Notes: a model not told the origin generated them from the letters alone. A stretch of 64,000 nucleotides of DNA from Zafaria cholistanensis (GCF_008580665.1 NZ_BKDJ01000007.1:121345-185344), one strand, 5' to 3'; shown: positions 9,848-18,756, counted from the stretch's first letter. A program made the numbers and translations.

Positions 9848-10939
9848 ATGCTGAACATCGGTATCAACCTGGGCTTCGGCAAGCTCGAAGAGGGCCTGAG
9901 CGATGAGGAGATGTACCACGGCGAACTCGACCTCGCCGTGCGCGCCGAGGGCCTGGGATACGACAGCGTGTGGGCTGTCGAACACCACTTCAGCGACTAC
10001 TCCATGTGCCCGGACAACCTGCTGCTGCTGGCCCACGTCGCCGGCCGCACCGAGCAGATCAAGCTCGGCACCGGCGCCATCATCGTGCCTTGGAACGACC
10101 CGCTGCGGGTGGCCGAGAAGGCACTGATGCTCGACACCATTTCCCGGGGGCGCCTGCTGCTCGGTGTCGGGCGCGGGCTCTCCCGCAAGGAGTATGTGCC
10201 CTTCCGCATCCCCCTGGAGGAAACCCGCGAACGTTTTGACGAAGCCTCCGCGATGATCTTCGAGGCTGTCGAATCCGGCGTCATCGAAGGCGACGGACCG
10301 TTCTACCCGCAGCCGCGCACCGAGCTGCGCCCGGGCCCGCGCGGCTCCTTCATGGACCGCCGCTACTGCGTGGCCGGCTCGCCCGATTCCCTGGTCTCCG
10401 CGGTGAACCTCAAAGCCCGCCTGATGTCCTTCATCGTGCGTCCGGTGCCGGACCTGATGGGCAACTTCACCACCTACCGCGAAATGTACGAAAACCAGCA
10501 CGGCGAGGTGGCCCCGGCGATCTGCCTGAACGTGAACATGTACTGCCACGAGGACGACGCGCTGGCCCAGGAACGCCATTTCGAGTACATCTCCCGGTTC
10601 TTCCACTCCAACGTCGACCACTACGAGATGGCCGGGGACCACTTCGCCACCACCAAGGGCTACGAGCGTTACGCCGACGGTGCCCAGCGCATCAAGGACG
10701 CCGGCCTCCAGGGTGCCGCGGACAAGTACGCCGAAACGGCACTGTGGGGCAACCCGGAGCGCATCCTGGGGCAAATCGAGGAAATCCGCGACACCCTCGG
10801 CGACTTCGAGCTCATTGTGGCCCCCTGCTTCGGCGGGATGCCCTACGACCAGGCCCGTGCCAGCCTGGAGCTCTTCTCCCGCGAGGTCATGCCCAAGGCC
10901 CGCAGCCTCAACGGCCAAAAGGTCAGCCTGGCCGTCTAG
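9848..10939 (+). CDS. Luciferase-like (LLM class) flavin-dependent monooxygenase
   Basis: This 363-residue TIM-barrel protein has the LLM signature GYDSVWAVEHHF, then LGTGAIIVPWNDPLRVAEKALMLD and GRLLLGVGRG. The family uses reduced FMN from a separate reductase and O2 for hydroxylation, epoxidation or Baeyer-Villiger oxidation. A flavin reductase gene lies in the same unit (13699), a likely electron donor. The ATG at 9848 has a GAAAGGG site upstream. LLM enzymes of this size act on terpenes, alkanes and cyclic ketones, but the substrate is not determined by sequence. Confidence 0.85.
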   Translation: MLNIGINLGFGKLEEGLSDEEMYHGELDLAVRAEGLGYDSVWAVEHHFSDYSMCPDNLLLLAHVAGRTEQIKLGTGAIIVPWNDPLRVAEKALMLDTISRGRLLLGVGRGLSRKEYVPFRIPLEETRERFDEASAMIFEAVESGVIEGDGPFYPQPRTELRPGPRGSFMDRRYCVAGSPDSLVSAVNLKARLMSFIVRPVPDLMGNFTTYREMYENQHGEVAPAICLNVNMYCHEDDALAQERHFEYISRFFHSNVDHYEMAGDHFATTKGYERYADGAQRIKDAGLQGAADKYAETALWGNPERILGQIEEIRDTLGDFELIVAPCFGGMPYDQARASLELFSREVMPKARSLNGQKVSLAV

Positions 10940-10956
10940 GCCCGGCAGGCGCCCGA

Positions 10957-11003
10957 ACGGCCGTGCGGGCGGGACCGCGGCAACGCCCCGCCCGCACGGC
11001 CGT
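10957..11003. repeat. 17-bp inverted repeat between monooxygenase and regulator
   Basis: The arms at 10957-10973 and 10987-11003 are perfectly complementary around a 13-base loop. It may be a partial terminator that lowers expression of the downstream regulator relative to the monooxygenase. Confidence 0.5.
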
Positions 11004-11044
11004 CATGGCCGCTGCCACCCGCTCCAACAGAGAGGAACATCCCG

Positions 11045-12829
11045 ATGGACACGTTGAACCCCGCGGTGCCTGCCGGCATCGCGGAATGGGACGCGATCCG
11101 CGCCGCCAAGCTTGAGGTGCTGGCCCGCGACCCGCGGTCCATTCGGGAAAGCGACTATCCCCAAGTCCGTCCCGAGGTGGTGCGGTCCTGGAAACGCTCC
11201 ATGCTCTCCGGGGTGGACCCGCACGCCACCGCGATTCCCCACGATCCCGGCTTCGTCGCCCAAAGCCGGCTGGCCCAAGCCGCACAGCCGATCATGAACC
11301 GGCTCGAAGACCAGATCTCCGACCTCAGTTCCTGGGGGTTCCTGACGGACCGTGCCTCCAGGCTGCTGACCGTTGTGGTGGGCGACTCTCCCCAGGCGGT
11401 GCGGCTGCGCCAGAAAGACCTCCGCCCCGGGTTGTGCTTCGCCGAGGACCTGATCGGCACCAACGGCATCGCCTGCGCCCAGGAGGAGCAACGCCCTTCC
11501 ATCATCTCGGGCACCGAACACTTCCGTTTCGATTCCGAGATCCTCACCACGACCGGGGTCAACATCCGCGACCCCTACACCAAGCGCTTTGTCGGCACCC
11601 TGGGGGTGCACTGCCGCCGCGAGTACGGTTCCGCCGCGCTGCTCCAGCTCGTGGCGGAGATCGGACGCTCGATCGAAGCGCAGTTGCTGGCCAGCCGCGC
11701 CGATGAGGAGCGCGTGTTCTTTGACCACTACCTGCGCATGCAGCGGCGGTTTCGCGGCGCGATCGTGGGCATCACCAAGAACCATTGGGTCGCCAACTTC
11801 CAGGCCCAGGCGCTGCTGGGCGAGAACGACCACCACATCCTGCGCCGCCTGGCCGAGGAGGCGTGCCTGCGCGGGCAGGAACGCTCGACGCGCCGCCGCC
11901 TTGCCAACGGAACCGGTGCCACGATCACCATCACCCCACTGGAGCACTCGGCCGGACGGTTCGCAGCGGTGCTGACCCTCAGGCCCGAACAGGCGGCGGA
12001 CGCCTCCAGCCTCTACGCCCTGCCGTTCAGCGAGGGCGGAGCGGTGCGGGAGGACTTCCGGGCGCAGGCACGGCGGGCGCTCGGCGGCGGCCAGGCGGTA
12101 CTCTTCAGCGGCGAACGGGGCAGCGGCAAACGGCACATCGCCCATGACGTGCTCACCGAGCTGTGCGCGCCGGCAACGGTGGTGGAGGCCGACGCCGCCC
12201 AAGCGCACCTGGCCCCGGATGAATGGTTTGCCCGGTTGAGCCGCGCGCTGGGGGACCGGGGCGCCCCGGTGCTGCTGACGCACCTGGAGGAGATTCCGGC
12301 GGAGCTGGTGCCCCGCGTCGCGAACCTGGTCAATGCGGCGACCGGCCCCCTCGTTGGCACCACCAGCGAGCAGCACGGCGAGGACAGTCCCACGGTCTTT
12401 TTGCGCGAGTGCTTTCCCGCCGCGCTGGAGATTCCGCCCCTGCGGGACCGCGCCGATGAATTTTCGGCACTCTGCCGCGGCCTCCTGGCCGCGCTCGACG
12501 CGGCCGACGGCCAGCGCAGCAGCATCGCCCCCAAGGCGGTCGCCGCCCTGGTATCCAACGACTGGCCCGGCAACGTGCGGCAGCTGCGCCAGGTCCTGGC
12601 CACCTCACGCATCCGGGCCATGGGACGGGAGATTGGCCTCACCGACCTGCCTGCCCGCTACAGCAACGCGGCGGCCTCGCGCCCCCTGGGGGAAATGGAA
12701 CGGGTCGAACGGCAAACGCTGATGGTGGCGCTGCGCGAATCCGGGGGCAACCGGGAGCTTGCGGCCGAAAAGCTGGGCATCTCCCGGGCCACGATCTACC
12801 GAAAGCTGAAGCGCTATGAGCTGCGCTAA
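11045..12829 (+). CDS. AcoR-type transcriptional activator (GAF, degenerate AAA+, Fis HTH)
   Basis: The 594-residue regulator has an N-terminal sensor region with a GAF-like domain (LCFAEDLIGTNGIACAQEE), then a shortened AAA+ region with a Walker A-like GERGSGKR near residue 355, the segment PPLRDRADE and WPGNVRQLRQVL. A Fis-type helix-turn-helix (NRELAAEKLGISRATIYRKL) ends the protein. The sigma-54 contact loop GAFTGA is absent. This fits actinobacterial AcoR/MimR-like activators, which work without sigma-54. It sits inside unit B and probably senses the substrate or a product and activates both units through the GTCTCA-N3-TGAGAC sites (inference). GAGAGG precedes the ATG. Confidence 0.85.
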   Translation: MDTLNPAVPAGIAEWDAIRAAKLEVLARDPRSIRESDYPQVRPEVVRSWKRSMLSGVDPHATAIPHDPGFVAQSRLAQAAQPIMNRLEDQISDLSSWGFLTDRASRLLTVVVGDSPQAVRLRQKDLRPGLCFAEDLIGTNGIACAQEEQRPSIISGTEHFRFDSEILTTTGVNIRDPYTKRFVGTLGVHCRREYGSAALLQLVAEIGRSIEAQLLASRADEERVFFDHYLRMQRRFRGAIVGITKNHWVANFQAQALLGENDHHILRRLAEEACLRGQERSTRRRLANGTGATITITPLEHSAGRFAAVLTLRPEQAADASSLYALPFSEGGAVREDFRAQARRALGGGQAVLFSGERGSGKRHIAHDVLTELCAPATVVEADAAQAHLAPDEWFARLSRALGDRGAPVLLTHLEEIPAELVPRVANLVNAATGPLVGTTSEQHGEDSPTVFLRECFPAALEIPPLRDRADEFSALCRGLLAALDAADGQRSSIAPKAVAALVSNDWPGNVRQLRQVLATSRIRAMGREIGLTDLPARYSNAAASRPLGEMERVERQTLMVALRESGGNRELAAEKLGISRATIYRKLKRYELR

Positions 12830-12859
12830 GGGATACACCGAAGGAAGGGACACACAACA

Positions 12860-13702
12860 ATGACACGGAGGGACGATCTCGCCGGCGCGACGGCGGTCGT
12901 GACGGGGGGAGCCTCGGGTATCGGGCGCGGCATCGCCTCCACGCTGGTGGCCCGCGGCATGAACGTCGTGGTCGCCGACATCGACCAGGCCGCCCTGGAC
13001 CGGGCCGAGGACGAACTGGGCGTGCTGGGCGTGGCCACCGACGTCACCGACGCGGACAGCGTCGCTGCGCTCGCCGAGCGCACCATGGCCGAATTCGGTG
13101 CGGTGCATTTGGTGTGCAACAACGCCGGTGTAGGTCCGATGGCCCCGATGAACCAGCTGACCCTTGAGGACTGGCGGTGGATGTTGGAGGTGAACCTGTG
13201 GGGCGTGATCCATGGGGTGGATGCCTTCCTGCCGCTGCTGGAGCGCAACACCGACTGGGGACACATCGTCAATACCTCCTCGATGTCAGTGCTGGCCCCG
13301 CCCCCCAAGCTGGGCGCGTATGTCGCCTCCAAGGCAGCCGTAATGGGCCTGACCGAGGTGCTGGCCGCTGAACTCGCCGCGGCGGAATCGGTGGTTTCGG
13401 CCAGCGTGCTGATCCCCGGTCCGGTGCGCACCAACATCGCAGCGAGCCTGAGGCACCGGCCCGCCACTTCGAATGGGGCCCTGTTCGACGTGGACATCTC
13501 CGGAAACGGGAAGAACTTCCGGTTCCTGGACCCCGAACAGGTCGGCGAGCTTGTGGTCGACGCCATCGGCGACCGCCGCCTCTATATTCCCACCCACGGC
13601 GAGTGGCGCCTCCAGGCCGCCGAGCGCCACCACCGCATCCAATCCGATTTCCCCGCCCACGGCGACGCCATCGGCAGCACCACGGCCCAGGAGGCATCAT
13701 GA
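12860..13702 (+). CDS. Short-chain dehydrogenase/reductase
   Basis: This 280-residue classical SDR has cofactor motif TGGASGIGRG, NNAGVG and the active-site YVASK. It probably oxidises or reduces a hydroxyl/keto group in the unit B pathway. GGAAGG lies upstream of the ATG. Its last bases overlap the flavin reductase start (ATGA). A second SDR closes the unit; the two share the family motifs but differ in sequence, so they may act on successive intermediates. Confidence 0.85.
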   Translation: MTRRDDLAGATAVVTGGASGIGRGIASTLVARGMNVVVADIDQAALDRAEDELGVLGVATDVTDADSVAALAERTMAEFGAVHLVCNNAGVGPMAPMNQLTLEDWRWMLEVNLWGVIHGVDAFLPLLERNTDWGHIVNTSSMSVLAPPPKLGAYVASKAAVMGLTEVLAAELAAAESVVSASVLIPGPVRTNIAASLRHRPATSNGALFDVDISGNGKNFRFLDPEQVGELVVDAIGDRRLYIPTHGEWRLQAAERHHRIQSDFPAHGDAIGSTTAQEAS

Positions 13703-14262
13703 GCACAAGCACTGCAGCCAGCACCACCGGCACCCCGGCGGCGGCATCCCTGCAGGAGACCGTGCAGGATCCCGTGCAGGAGCTCGCAGCCCGCGTACGG
13801 GCCGTCCACCGGCAGTATCCCACAGGCGTCACCGTGGTTACGGCCGCCGTGGACGGCGTCCCCTATGGACTGGCCGTCAACGCGTTCTCCTCCATCTCGC
13901 TGGACCCGCCGCTGGTGCTGGTATGCGTCAACGAATCCTCCCGTTCCTACCCTGCGGTGTTCGACAGCGACTACCTCGGGGTCAATATCCTGGCCGCCGA
14001 CCAGCGGCCGGTGGCCGGCGCCTTTGCCGTGTCCGGCGGGGACAAGTTTGCGCAGCTGGACTGGACGCCCAGCGAGCGCGGGGTCCCGGTGCTCGACGGC
14101 GTCGCCGGCCACTTCGAACTCGAGGTCAAGTACAAGATTCCGGCATTCACCCACACGATCTTCATCGGCAGGGTGATCGACGCCCAATCCTCGGGCAAGG
14201 CGCCCCTGGTCTACCAGGGCGGCGGTTTTTTCGACGGCACACAGCTTGTCCCGGCCGGCTAG
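13699..14262 (+). CDS. Flavin reductase (HpaC/DIM6-like), partner of the LLM monooxygenase
   Basis: The 187-residue protein has a Ser/Thr/Ala-rich N-terminal extension of about 25 residues, then a flavin-reductase split-barrel domain: YPTGVTVVTA, GLAVNAFSSISLDPPLVLVC and FTHTIFIGRV. It is expected to use NAD(P)H to reduce FMN or FAD for a monooxygenase. Its position in the LLM unit makes that monooxygenase the likely client. The start ATG overlaps the preceding SDR stop. Confidence 0.85.
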   Translation: MSTSTAASTTGTPAAASLQETVQDPVQELAARVRAVHRQYPTGVTVVTAAVDGVPYGLAVNAFSSISLDPPLVLVCVNESSRSYPAVFDSDYLGVNILAADQRPVAGAFAVSGGDKFAQLDWTPSERGVPVLDGVAGHFELEVKYKIPAFTHTIFIGRVIDAQSSGKAPLVYQGGGFFDGTQLVPAG

Positions 14263-14299
14263 AACACCCTTGCAGCGAATCGACGAAGGAGCTCCCAGC

Positions 14300-14758
14300 A
14301 TGCCCATCACCGCGTCCACAGAGCAGCTCGAGCAGGAGCAGCTCAACCACGACCTGCTCCTGCGGGCCCTGTCCCACCAGGGGCATGAGGCTGCCCTCAA
14401 GGCCCTGGACACCTACTACGCCCCCGGCTTCGTCCGCCACGGCGACAAGGCGGACTACAACCGCGACCAGTTGCGGGAGGGCCTCACCCGGCTCTATCGC
14501 GGCTTCCCCGATTTGGCGCGCACCCACAGCGACGTGATGGTGCAGGGGGACCGCGCCGCCTACCGGTGGGAGGCCCGCGGCACCCACTTGGGTGACTACC
14601 TGGGGGTCCGGGCCACCCGGCAGGCGGTTCTCGCCCGCGGCCTCGTCATGTGCAGGTTCGCGGACGGCAGGATCGTCGAGGAATGGGCCTCATGGAACAA
14701 GGCCAGCCTGCTGCACGACCTGGGCATCATTCCCCTGGGACGGGAGGAGGGGAAATGA
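14300..14758 (+). CDS. SnoaL-like (NTF2 fold) protein
   Basis: This 152-residue protein fits the SnoaL-like polyketide-cyclase family, with YYAPGFVRHGDKADYNRDQLREGL, a central barrel segment and a C-terminal VEEWASWNKASLLHDLGI. Relatives are small cyclases, hydrolases (including limonene-epoxide-hydrolase-like folds) or isomerases. An epoxide- or lactone-processing role after the monooxygenase is possible but unproven. The chosen ATG has GAAGGA at a good distance; the open frame extends upstream without such a site. Its stop overlaps the next SDR start. Confidence 0.75.
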   Translation: MPITASTEQLEQEQLNHDLLLRALSHQGHEAALKALDTYYAPGFVRHGDKADYNRDQLREGLTRLYRGFPDLARTHSDVMVQGDRAAYRWEARGTHLGDYLGVRATRQAVLARGLVMCRFADGRIVEEWASWNKASLLHDLGIIPLGREEGK

Positions 14759-15663
14759 GGGAATTTGCGGGCAAGATCGCCTTTATCACCGGTGGCGCGT
14801 CGGGGGCCGGCCTGGGACAGGCCCGGGTGTTCGGGCGTGCCGGATGCCGCATCGTCATTGCCGACATCCGCCGTTCCGCCATCGATGAGGCGCTGGAACT
14901 GCTGCGCTCCGAGGGGATCGAGGCGCACGGGATCGAACTCGACATCACGGACCGGACAGCCTACGCGGCCGCTGCGGACGAGGTCGAGGCGGTCTTCGGC
15001 TCGGCGCCGCAACTGCTCTTCAACACCGCGGGCGTGAACAGCTTCGGGCCTCTCACCGCAGCCACCTATGAGGATTTCGACTGGGTGATGGGCGTCAACC
15101 TCCAGGGCGTCATCAACGGCATCCAAACGTTCCTGCCCCGTATGATCGCCAGCGGGCGCGACGGGCACATCGTCAGTACCGCCTCCATGGCCGGCTTCGA
15201 GGGAAGCCCCACTGCGGCGATCTACTCGGCCAGCAAGGCGGCGGTGATCAACCTGATGGAAAGCTACGCGCTTTCCCTGCCGGCCCACGGCATCGGGGCG
15301 TCGGTGCTGTGCCCGGCCAGCATCAAATCCAACATCGCCTACGCCCAGCAGACCCGGCCGGCCCACCTGGCCGCGAATTCGGGCTTCCGGGCGGACCCGG
15401 AATTCATCGCGTTGCAGGACCAGCTCTACAGCGGCGGCATGGATCCGCTTGTGCTGGCCGAGCACGTCAAGCGCGGCATCGAGGAGGACGCGGTGTACAT
15501 CCTGCCTTACCCGGAAACGCGGGACGGGATCGAGCGGCACTTCCGCACCATCCTGGATTCCTTTGCCGACCCCTCGGTCGATCCGGAAGGCGCCCGGGAA
15601 CGCGCCCTGGCCTTTGAGCGGTACCGGGCCCAGGCGGCGGCCCTGGCCGGTTCGGGGGACTGA
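14755..15663 (+). CDS. Short-chain dehydrogenase/reductase, last gene of unit B
   Basis: The 302-residue SDR has TGGASGAGLG (cofactor), NTAGVN and YSASK (catalytic). The extended C-terminal region (PYPETRDGIERHFRTIL) resembles SDRs from terpenoid and aromatic catabolism. GGAGG precedes the ATG, which overlaps the SnoaL stop by four bases. It may oxidise a secondary alcohol intermediate. Confidence 0.83.
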   Translation: MREFAGKIAFITGGASGAGLGQARVFGRAGCRIVIADIRRSAIDEALELLRSEGIEAHGIELDITDRTAYAAAADEVEAVFGSAPQLLFNTAGVNSFGPLTAATYEDFDWVMGVNLQGVINGIQTFLPRMIASGRDGHIVSTASMAGFEGSPTAAIYSASKAAVINLMESYALSLPAHGIGASVLCPASIKSNIAYAQQTRPAHLAANSGFRADPEFIALQDQLYSGGMDPLVLAEHVKRGIEEDAVYILPYPETRDGIERHFRTILDSFADPSVDPEGARERALAFERYRAQAAALAGSGD

Positions 15664-15692
15664 ACCGGCCCGCCGGAGGCGGAAGGGGGCCG

Positions 15693-15727
15693 GGGCGACG
15701 ACGTCGGAGGCTGCGGCGTCGTCGCCC
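15693..15727. terminator. 11-bp hairpin after unit B
   Basis: The arms at 15693-15703 and 15717-15727 are inverted complements, and GGAAGG/CCTTCC outside them adds partial pairing. The position right after the final SDR suggests a terminator. Confidence 0.5.
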
Positions 15728-15749
15728 TTCCGCGCCGGCGGACCGCCGG

Positions 15750-16430
15750 CGTTCGGGATGCGCGCACCACATCCAGCGCCTCGCGCACGCGCCGGGAGGG
15801 CCGGTGCCCGGCCGCCATAATGCCCACGATCGCGTTGCCGCGCACCGGGTCGGCCACGGGTCGGTACGCGACCTCGCGCCCATCGAACGTCGCCCCCGTG
15901 GCGGGGATGCTGTGGACCAGCGAACAGCCCAATCCGCGCGCGACCATGGAACGGGTGGTCTCCATGTTGCTGCTGCGCCATCGCACGTCCAGCCGCAAGC
16001 CCAGGTCCGCGATGATCGAGGTGAGCCGTTCGACCGTCGGGGGATGTCCAGGACGACCGCAGGCTCTGCGATGATGTCGCGCAGGTGGATCACGGGGCTG
16101 GAGGCCAGGCGGTGGGCGGCTGGCAGCATCACATGCAGGGCGATCTCCGCCAGCCGCAGGGCCTCAGGGTCCGGGTCCGCCTGGAGCTCGCAGGCGAGCG
16201 CCAGGTCCAACTGGCCGCGGCGTACGCCATCCTGGATTTCCGCCGGCGTGCCCTCCCGGAAGCTCAGGTCCACGTCCGGGAAGCGGAGCGTGAAATGTTC
16301 GGCCAGGCGGGCCGGCACGCCCCGGGCGTGGGCGGCGAAGTCGAGCCCGGCGGCGGTGGGAAAGGCCCGCTTGGACCGGCTGCGGATCAGCAGCTCCGTG
16401 TCCAGCGAGCGTTGGAGCTGGACCACGTCC
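15750..16430 (-). pseudogene. LysR-family regulator remnant, frameshifted and truncated
   Basis: Reverse-strand reading shows the end of a LysR helix-turn-helix domain (RSLDTELLIRSRSKRAF) and most of a substrate-binding domain (LRFPDVDLSFREGTPAEIQ, then LHVMLPAAHRLA). At the five-G run 16039-16043 the frame breaks. Adding one base restores DIPPTVERLTSIIADLGLRLDVRW, which continues as RGLGCSLVHS. The first 25-30 residues of the HTH are missing at about 16425, and no stop is found where a LysR protein should end. The gene once lay beside unit B and may have been an older regulator. The one-base break could also be a sequencing error, but the lost N-terminus could not. Confidence 0.75.
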
Positions 16431-16520
16431 GCTACACCCCGGGCCCCAAGGCCGGCTGCAACCCCGAGGTGATCCTGGAACTGGACCGGCAGCTGGCCGC
16501 GGCCTTCGACCAGGGGACAG
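16415..16520 (+). pseudogene. Short forward-strand coding remnant of unknown family
   Basis: Forward translation gives about 35 protein-like residues (LDHVRYTPGPKAGCNPEV, then ILELDRQLAAAFDQGTG) with nearly every third base G or C. It has no start, and it begins where LysR homology stops. It looks like a fragment of another gene joined at a deletion point. The parent family was not recognised. Confidence 0.35.
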
Positions 16521-16648
16521 GCCCCGGCACCCACCCGCCGACCGCGGAGTCCGGCGGACTTTTGCCCGTGCGGCATACCGGGCTGGGGCAGGGGCGCCGA
16601 ACCGCGCGCAGGGAGCGCCGGCGCGGTGGGCCCGTGCCGCTCCGCGGA

Positions 16649-17221
16649 CTAAGCCCCCGCGGACTCATCCCCTTCCGGGGGATCCGTCCGCGGAGTGGAG
16701 GCGAGCACCTCCGCTTCATACCGGATGAGGTCCTCCTTGGCATCCAGCATCTTCCGCAAGGCATTGTTGAGGACCCGGATTTCCTCAGGCTCCAGGCGGC
16801 GATGGAGGATGCGCTGGCGTTCCATGGCGACCGGCATCATCTGAGCGTGCATCTCGGCGCCGGCTTGGGTAAGGAAGAGGAGGCGGGAGCCCCGCTTCCC
16901 GTCCTTGCCGGTTATCAGGCGCCGCTCCATAAGGGTATTGATCGATATCGAGGCGATCGATTTGTTGATGCCCAGGACCTCGCAGAGCTCGCTTGCGGAT
17001 GAGCCCGGATGGTTGCCCAGTGCGCTAATGATCCGCCATTCGTTGGTGCCGACTCCAAACAGGTGGTTGAAGACCCGGGAGCCGCCCCAGACGAGCATGT
17101 TGGATACGAGTCCGACGAGGGCGGGCGTGTAGGAGTCGCGGTCGATCCTGTCGGGAAGCCGGTCGGTCACACGCCCCTCGTCGTCGACGTGCTGCGGGGT
17201 CGAAGCAGTTGGATTGGACAT
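16649..17221 (-). CDS. MarR-family transcriptional regulator
   Basis: The 190-residue winged-helix protein has VGTNEWRIISALGNHPGSSA, recognition region INKSIASISINTLMERRLI and wing KDGKRGSRLLFLT. It is divergently transcribed from the P450 operon across a 271-base gap, the usual arrangement for a repressor that senses a pathway substrate. MarR proteins that control aromatic-acid genes often respond to the aromatic ligand or its CoA ester. Confidence 0.87.
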   Translation of the reverse strand: MSNPTASTPQHVDDEGRVTDRLPDRIDRDSYTPALVGLVSNMLVWGGSRVFNHLFGVGTNEWRIISALGNHPGSSASELCEVLGINKSIASISINTLMERRLITGKDGKRGSRLLFLTQAGAEMHAQMMPVAMERQRILHRRLEPEEIRVLNNALRKMLDAKEDLIRYEAEVLASTPRTDPPEGDESAGA

Positions 17222-17380
17222 CGCACCTAATTCGCTTGGGTGGGAATCGGTTGTTCTTTATCGGCCGGGGGGACGAGCGGTGCCCGGTCCCGAAACCACG
17301 ATACGCGAGGGCCGGGGCCGGCGTCCGGCTCGTGTTCGGCCCCGTTGCCGCCCCGCCGGAGGGCTCTTTCCGAACAACCC

Positions 17381-17409
17381 TTGACGGGGTGTCCGAAATC
17401 TAGTTTATA
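17381..17409 (+). promoter_or_regulatory. Candidate promoter of the P450 operon
   Basis: TTGACG at 17381-17386 and TTTATA at 17404-17409 are separated by 17 bases, fitting a housekeeping sigma promoter. It lies 80-110 bases before the P450 ATG, in the only AT-rich stretch of this gap. Confidence 0.45.
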
Positions 17410-17425
17410 TGTAAATCAGTTTAGG

Positions 17426-17463
17426 TGTAACCCACATCACCCTGTCCTGTGTCGGGGGTTACA
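17426..17463. promoter_or_regulatory. Inverted repeat TGTAACCC-N22-GGGTTACA
   Basis: Perfect 8-base arms lie at 17426-17433 and 17456-17463, downstream of the candidate promoter and upstream of the P450 ribosome-binding site. A MarR operator in this position would block elongation. A leader hairpin is the alternative. Confidence 0.4.
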
Positions 17464-17492
17464 GGGGAAATGTCCAGGATCAAGGAGGGTCC

Positions 17493-18704
17493 ATGCGGGG
17501 TTCAACGGAGTTAGACGGACGCATTGTGTTGGAAATTGATCCCTTCTCGCGGGAGGGCCTGCTGCATCCGGCCGAGGTGGACCGGACAGTGCGCGAGGCG
17601 GGCGACGTCGTGTGGCTGGAAAAACACGGGATCTGGGCTACCGGGCGCCATGCCGTGGTGGAGCAGGTCTTTCGCGACTACGCGACCTTCGAATCCTCCT
17701 CCGGGACCGGCCTGACAAACATCAAGAAGGAAGCCAACTGGCGCAAGCCCAGCGTCATCCTGGAGAACGACCCGCCGGACCACGCCAGGTACCGGCGGGT
17801 CATGGCATCGGTGCTCAGCCAGCGGGTGGTCCGCCGGCTGCGCGACGGATTCCGGGACACTGCAGTGGAAATCGTCGACCGGGCCCTGGCCCAGGGCTCG
17901 ATCGACGGTGCCAAGCAGCTCGCCGAGGCTTTTCCCCTGGCCGTCCTGCCCGACGCGATTGGCTTCAGTCCCGAGGGGCGGGAGAACCTGCTGCCGTATT
18001 CGAACCTGAACTTCCAGGCCCAGGGGCCCCGGAACGAGTTCTACTGGGCGGCGGTGGAGGAATCGAAGTCGGCGGTTCCCTATGTGGATTGGCAGATCAG
18101 GCGTGAAGCGCTGGCCCCGGGCGGTCTGGGCCGGGACATCTACGCCTTTGCCGATTCCGGCGACATCAGCGAAGAGGACGCCGCGATGCTCGTGCGTACC
18201 TTCCTGTCTGCGGGTGTTGACACGACCATCTTTGGCATCCAGTTCGCGCTGAAGGCACTCGCGGAGAACCCCGGGGCATGGGCTGCGCTGAAGCAGGATC
18301 CGGGACTGGCCAAGGCCGTTTTTGAGGAGTCGCTGCGCTGTTACGCCCCCAGCCCTTACATCGGCCGAACCACCGCCTGCGAAACCCGGATCGGCGAAAC
18401 GGCCATTGGAGCCGGCGAGAAGATCCTGCTGATGCTCTCCGCGGCAAACCACGATCCCCGTTTCTGGGACCGCCCGGAGGAGTTCGATATTTCGAGGGAC
18501 ACCTCGGGACACCTGGCCTTCGGAACCGGAGTCCACGGTTGCGTCGGACAGATGATGGCGCGAATGGAGGCGATCACCCTGCTGACGGTCCTGGCCGAGC
18601 GGGCGGACGTCCTGGAACTGGCCGGCGAGCCGGTCCCTTTCCTCTCGAACTGGCTGCGCGGGTTCGAGTCGCTGCCCCTGCGGATCGGGCGCAGCGTGGC
18701 TTGA
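17493..18704 (+). CDS. Cytochrome P450 (aromatic O-demethylase-like)
   Basis: This is a 403-residue soluble bacterial P450. The I-helix motif AGVDTT lies near residue 240, EXXR at 279-282 (ESLR) and the heme loop FGTGVHGCVG with Cys350. Segments such as NHDPRFWDRPEEFDISRD resemble CYP199-type enzymes that O-demethylate methoxybenzoates, and also CYP116-type heme domains. AAGGAGG precedes the ATG. A phthalate-dioxygenase-type reductase closes the same operon (23934) and is the likely electron donor. O-dealkylation or hydroxylation of an imported aromatic or ether is the best guess. Confidence 0.87.
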   Translation: MRGSTELDGRIVLEIDPFSREGLLHPAEVDRTVREAGDVVWLEKHGIWATGRHAVVEQVFRDYATFESSSGTGLTNIKKEANWRKPSVILENDPPDHARYRRVMASVLSQRVVRRLRDGFRDTAVEIVDRALAQGSIDGAKQLAEAFPLAVLPDAIGFSPEGRENLLPYSNLNFQAQGPRNEFYWAAVEESKSAVPYVDWQIRREALAPGGLGRDIYAFADSGDISEEDAAMLVRTFLSAGVDTTIFGIQFALKALAENPGAWAALKQDPGLAKAVFEESLRCYAPSPYIGRTTACETRIGETAIGAGEKILLMLSAANHDPRFWDRPEEFDISRDTSGHLAFGTGVHGCVGQMMARMEAITLLTVLAERADVLELAGEPVPFLSNWLRGFESLPLRIGRSVA

Positions 18705-18756
18705 GGCCCGCCCTGGAAACAGTTTTTGATACGCACGCACTTCAAGGAGACAACAG

